Origin: Candidatus Gastranaerophilales bacterium
Lineage (GTDB): Bacteria; Cyanobacteriota; Vampirovibrionia; Gastranaerophilales; Gastranaerophilaceae
Assembly: GCA_944324135.1 (NCBI GenBank)
Contig: CALUVE010000010.1
Span: forward strand, 1-64,000
Length of the DNA stretch: 64,000 nucleotides
Direction: 5' to 3'
Shown: in pieces, positions 62,072 through 64,000 of the stretch
Position numbering within the stretch: the stretch's first letter is position 1
How the letters are laid out: the number at the start of each line of letters is the position of its first letter
Translations under genes and position numbers: made by a program
The notes under the pieces: model-generated
What the model saw: the letters and a program-made list of their open reading frames with translations, nothing else
Database searches by the model: none
What the model was told of the DNA's origin: nothing

Positions 62072-63316
62072 ATGGCTAAAATAATAAACGTAATAAAGGG
62101 AACAAAAGATATACTGCCTCAGGATATAGAGCAGTGGCACATATTAGAGAGCAAAGCTCTGGAAATTTTTTCAAAATACGGATACAAAGAAATCAGAACC
62201 CCGATATTTGAGGCAACAGAACTCTTTGCACGCGGTGTCGGCGACACAACTGATATAGTAAACAAAGAAATGTACACTTTTGAAAAAAGTGACCGTTCTC
62301 TGACTCTCCGTCCTGAAAATACTGCCGGAGTTGTCCGTTCATATATAGAAAACGGAATGTCACGTCTTCCGTCACCTGTCAAACTCTGGTACAAAGGTCC
62401 GATGTTCCGTTATGAGCGTCCGCAAGCCGGCAGACAACGCCAATTTCATCAGGTTGGGGTTGAAATGTTCGGGATTAAAAATGCAACAGCAGATGCCGAA
62501 GTCATTCTGCTTGCCGTTAATTACCTGAAATCACTCGGATTGAATAATCTTGAAGTGGAACTGAATTCTCTTGGCTGCCCGAGCTGTCGCGAAGCTTACA
62601 AGGCAAAAATTAAAGAAGTTCTAAAACCTGAATTTGACAATCTTTGCGAAGATTGCCAGAACCGTTATGAAAAAAATCCGCTCAGACTTCTGGATTGCAA
62701 AGTTGAAAGCTGCAAAGCAATATTCGAAAAACCTGAGATCCAAAAAGTCATCCAATCAGATTTTATCTGTGAAGAATGCTCCGCACACTTTGAAGAATTA
62801 AAAACATACCTTGACAAACTCAATGTAAAATATACAGTGAACAAGCTCCTTGTAAGGGGTTTAGACTACTACAACCGTACGGTATTTGAAATTAAATCAA
62901 ACAACCTCGGTTCACAAAACGCAGTCTGCGGCGGCGGCAGATACGACAGTCTTGTAAGAAACCTTGGCGGCGATGATACTCCTGCTGTCGGCTGGGCAAT
63001 GGGTATGGAAAGATTAAATTCCTTGCTGCCTGTACCGGAGGCTGAGCTTTTGGACGGATATATTGTTTCAACATCTCCGGCTGATGCCTTTGAACTTGCA
63101 GAAGAATTGAGAGCAGAGGGATTTAAAGTAGAATTTGACTTAGCAAATAAAAAATTCACCAAACAACTTGAAAAAGCATCAAAATCAGCAAGATTTGCCC
63201 TGATTTTAGGAGAGGACGAAATCAAAGCAGGAAAAGTTTCTGTGAAAGATCTTGCAACAGGCGAGCAATCACTTTATGAAAGACAGCAGCTGCCTAAAAT
63301 CCTTGCACAGAGCTAA
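62072..63316 (+). CDS. hisS: Histidyl-tRNA synthetase
   Basis: The 414-residue class II synthetase has motif 2 FRYERPQAGRQRQFHQVGVE, LVRGLDYYNRTVFEI and GGGRYDSL (motif 3 region), and a C-terminal anticodon-binding domain. Four Cys in CEDCQNRYEKNPLRLLDC and CEECSAHF may bind zinc. There is no ribosome site, and the consensus promoter starts transcription at the ATG (leaderless). Confidence 0.96.
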   Translation: MAKIINVIKGTKDILPQDIEQWHILESKALEIFSKYGYKEIRTPIFEATELFARGVGDTTDIVNKEMYTFEKSDRSLTLRPENTAGVVRSYIENGMSRLPSPVKLWYKGPMFRYERPQAGRQRQFHQVGVEMFGIKNATADAEVILLAVNYLKSLGLNNLEVELNSLGCPSCREAYKAKIKEVLKPEFDNLCEDCQNRYEKNPLRLLDCKVESCKAIFEKPEIQKVIQSDFICEECSAHFEELKTYLDKLNVKYTVNKLLVRGLDYYNRTVFEIKSNNLGSQNAVCGGGRYDSLVRNLGGDDTPAVGWAMGMERLNSLLPVPEAELLDGYIVSTSPADAFELAEELRAEGFKVEFDLANKKFTKQLEKASKSARFALILGEDEIKAGKVSVKDLATGEQSLYERQQLPKILAQS

Positions 63317-63463
63317 TTAAAAAAAGAGACTTAATATACACTACAGATATTAAGAAAAGCCTGTCCATTTTGGGACTTTAGACGTAAGAAAATTTTTCAA
63401 TAATTAATACTCTTATCTTCCTAACGTCCTGGCGTCTTATCGTCTTTCCAACATCACATTCTT

Positions 63464-63545
63464 TCCCGCTCCGTGGGGAGCAAACATCATGTTTGCATCA
63501 AAACTATTTCCGCAGACTGAAATGCCGCCTTTTGAAGATATTCCA
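63464..63545 (-). repeat. R1 repeat fragment (minus orientation)
   Basis: Read on the minus strand it has the body end (TCTTCAAAAGGCGGCATTTC), TGCGGAAATAGT, the GCAAACAT-type end and the start of a next head. The gap 63317-63567 also has an 8-bp inverted repeat (63330-63337 with 63347-63354) but no gene. Confidence 0.6.
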
Positions 63546-63567
63546 GTAATAAATGCTTTTTACATTA

Positions 63568-64000
63568 TTAATAATCTTTTTGTTTAAAAAATTTTAAGTA
63601 TTTATGAAATTCTATTCTGATATTATTGATGTATTCTATTGGAAAATATTTATTTAAAATTTGCTCAACTTCATCGTTAAGAAGTTTTTGATTGTTAATA
63701 GCAGATGAAATTCCTCCTGTATCAAATACTGATACAATCATAGGTGTATAAACAAAATTTGCACCATTTTGAATAAACCTTAACCATAGCTCTCTGTCGC
63801 TTGAAATTTTATAATTTTCATCAAAATTTCCATACTTATCAAACCAAAATTTTTTAACAAAAATTGAAGGTGTTTGGATATTTGACAAAATAAAAAATTC
63901 TTTAGTAATTTGCTTAGGATTTTTACTGATAAAATTTTTTTCAGGATTTGTTTTGCTTGAGAAATAGGTACATCCATATAAAATGTCATCATCGAATTTC
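63568..64000 (-). CDS. GT2-type glycosyltransferase, 5' part beyond window
   Basis: The frame continues to the last base with no stop, so the gene starts beyond 64000; the TTG at 63888 is not the true start. The visible 144 residues read FDDDILYGCTYF, then QTPSIFVKKFWFDKYGNFDE and ISSDRELWLRFIQ, matching the acceptor-side half of GT2 enzymes. The typical DxD region would lie outside. It is AT-rich. It is convergent with hisS. Confidence 0.8.
   Translation of the reverse strand, partial: KFDDDILYGCTYFSSKTNPEKNFISKNPKQITKEFFILSNIQTPSIFVKKFWFDKYGNFDENYKISSDRELWLRFIQNGANFVYTPMIVSVFDTGGISSAINNQKLLNDEVEQILNKYFPIEYINNIRIEFHKYLKFFKQKDY

Noticed and set aside
63568-63888. A complete 106-residue protein starting at TTG 63888
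   Set aside because: The frame is open to the window edge and upstream residues (FDDDILYGCTYF) belong to the same glycosyltransferase, so it is a partial gene.

Overview
The window looks like chromosomal DNA of an AT-rich, didermic, gut-type bacterium, most likely a non-photosynthetic relative of cyanobacteria (Vampirovibrionia/Melainabacteria, order Gastranaerophilales). This assignment is inferred from features rather than from a marker-gene tree: a pilin-like protein with a GFSLAEVLITLGIIGVV N-terminus, many lineage-restricted proteins that begin with a short Phe-containing tag (FTS, FSS, FKG, FGM and similar), an alanyl-tRNA synthetase and a sigma factor of ordinary bacterial type, and one tRNA-Thr(CGU) without an encoded CCA.

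Layout. 1-570: the end of a DUF5681 (phage-type) gene and two look-alike hairpins. 700-12679 (minus strand): a tightly packed seven-gene operon of unknown function with a tandem AAA+ ATPase carrying an ankyrin-like N-terminus, a GLUG plus ankyrin protein, a His-tailed protein, a single AAA+ ATPase, two paralogous unknown proteins and a degenerate AAA+ paralogue. 12861-24807: DUF2130 protein, adenine deaminase, DHA2 efflux pump, a small exported protein, an HD-domain protein, a calpain-like cysteine protease, a DUF4145-like membrane protein, an acetyltransferase, and a NarL-type regulator with a PAS kinase. 24989-34662: a sugar-nucleotide and glycan block (methyltransferase, UDP-xylose synthase, glycosyltransferase, UDP-glucose dehydrogenase; later a GT4 glycosyltransferase and a GH57 glycosidase), interrupted by an alanine symporter and ACT-domain pair. 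35269-51557: housekeeping genes (dut, alaS, ilvE, rpoD, dnaG, tRNA-Thr) mixed with a HEAT-repeat protein, kinases and a radical SAM protein. 51648-64000: a hybrid kinase, a gene behind a Met-rich attenuator, an XRE regulator, hsp20, a 2-hydroxyacid dehydrogenase, menG/ubiE, DUF4127, mntP, rseP, two small paralogues, hisS, and a truncated glycosyltransferase.

The most unusual signals are not protein families. (1) At 52933-53141 a consensus-like promoter drives a 29-codon leader peptide with 11 methionines. The end of this leader can pair with a segment that otherwise forms an intrinsic terminator just before the next gene, which is the layout of a ribosome-mediated attenuator. (2) Eight genes have a -10 box 6 or 7 nt before the ATG and no Shine-Dalgarno, so they are probably read from leaderless mRNAs; these include dnaG and hisS. 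(3) Three families of intergenic repeats occur. One is a 152-bp MITE-like element with terminal inverted repeats and, at one copy, an 8-bp target duplication. One is a 187-bp unit that is tandem at one locus. One is an inverted-repeat element whose arms differ between copies but remain complementary. (4) The seven-gene AAA+/ankyrin operon is the best candidate for an undescribed protein system.
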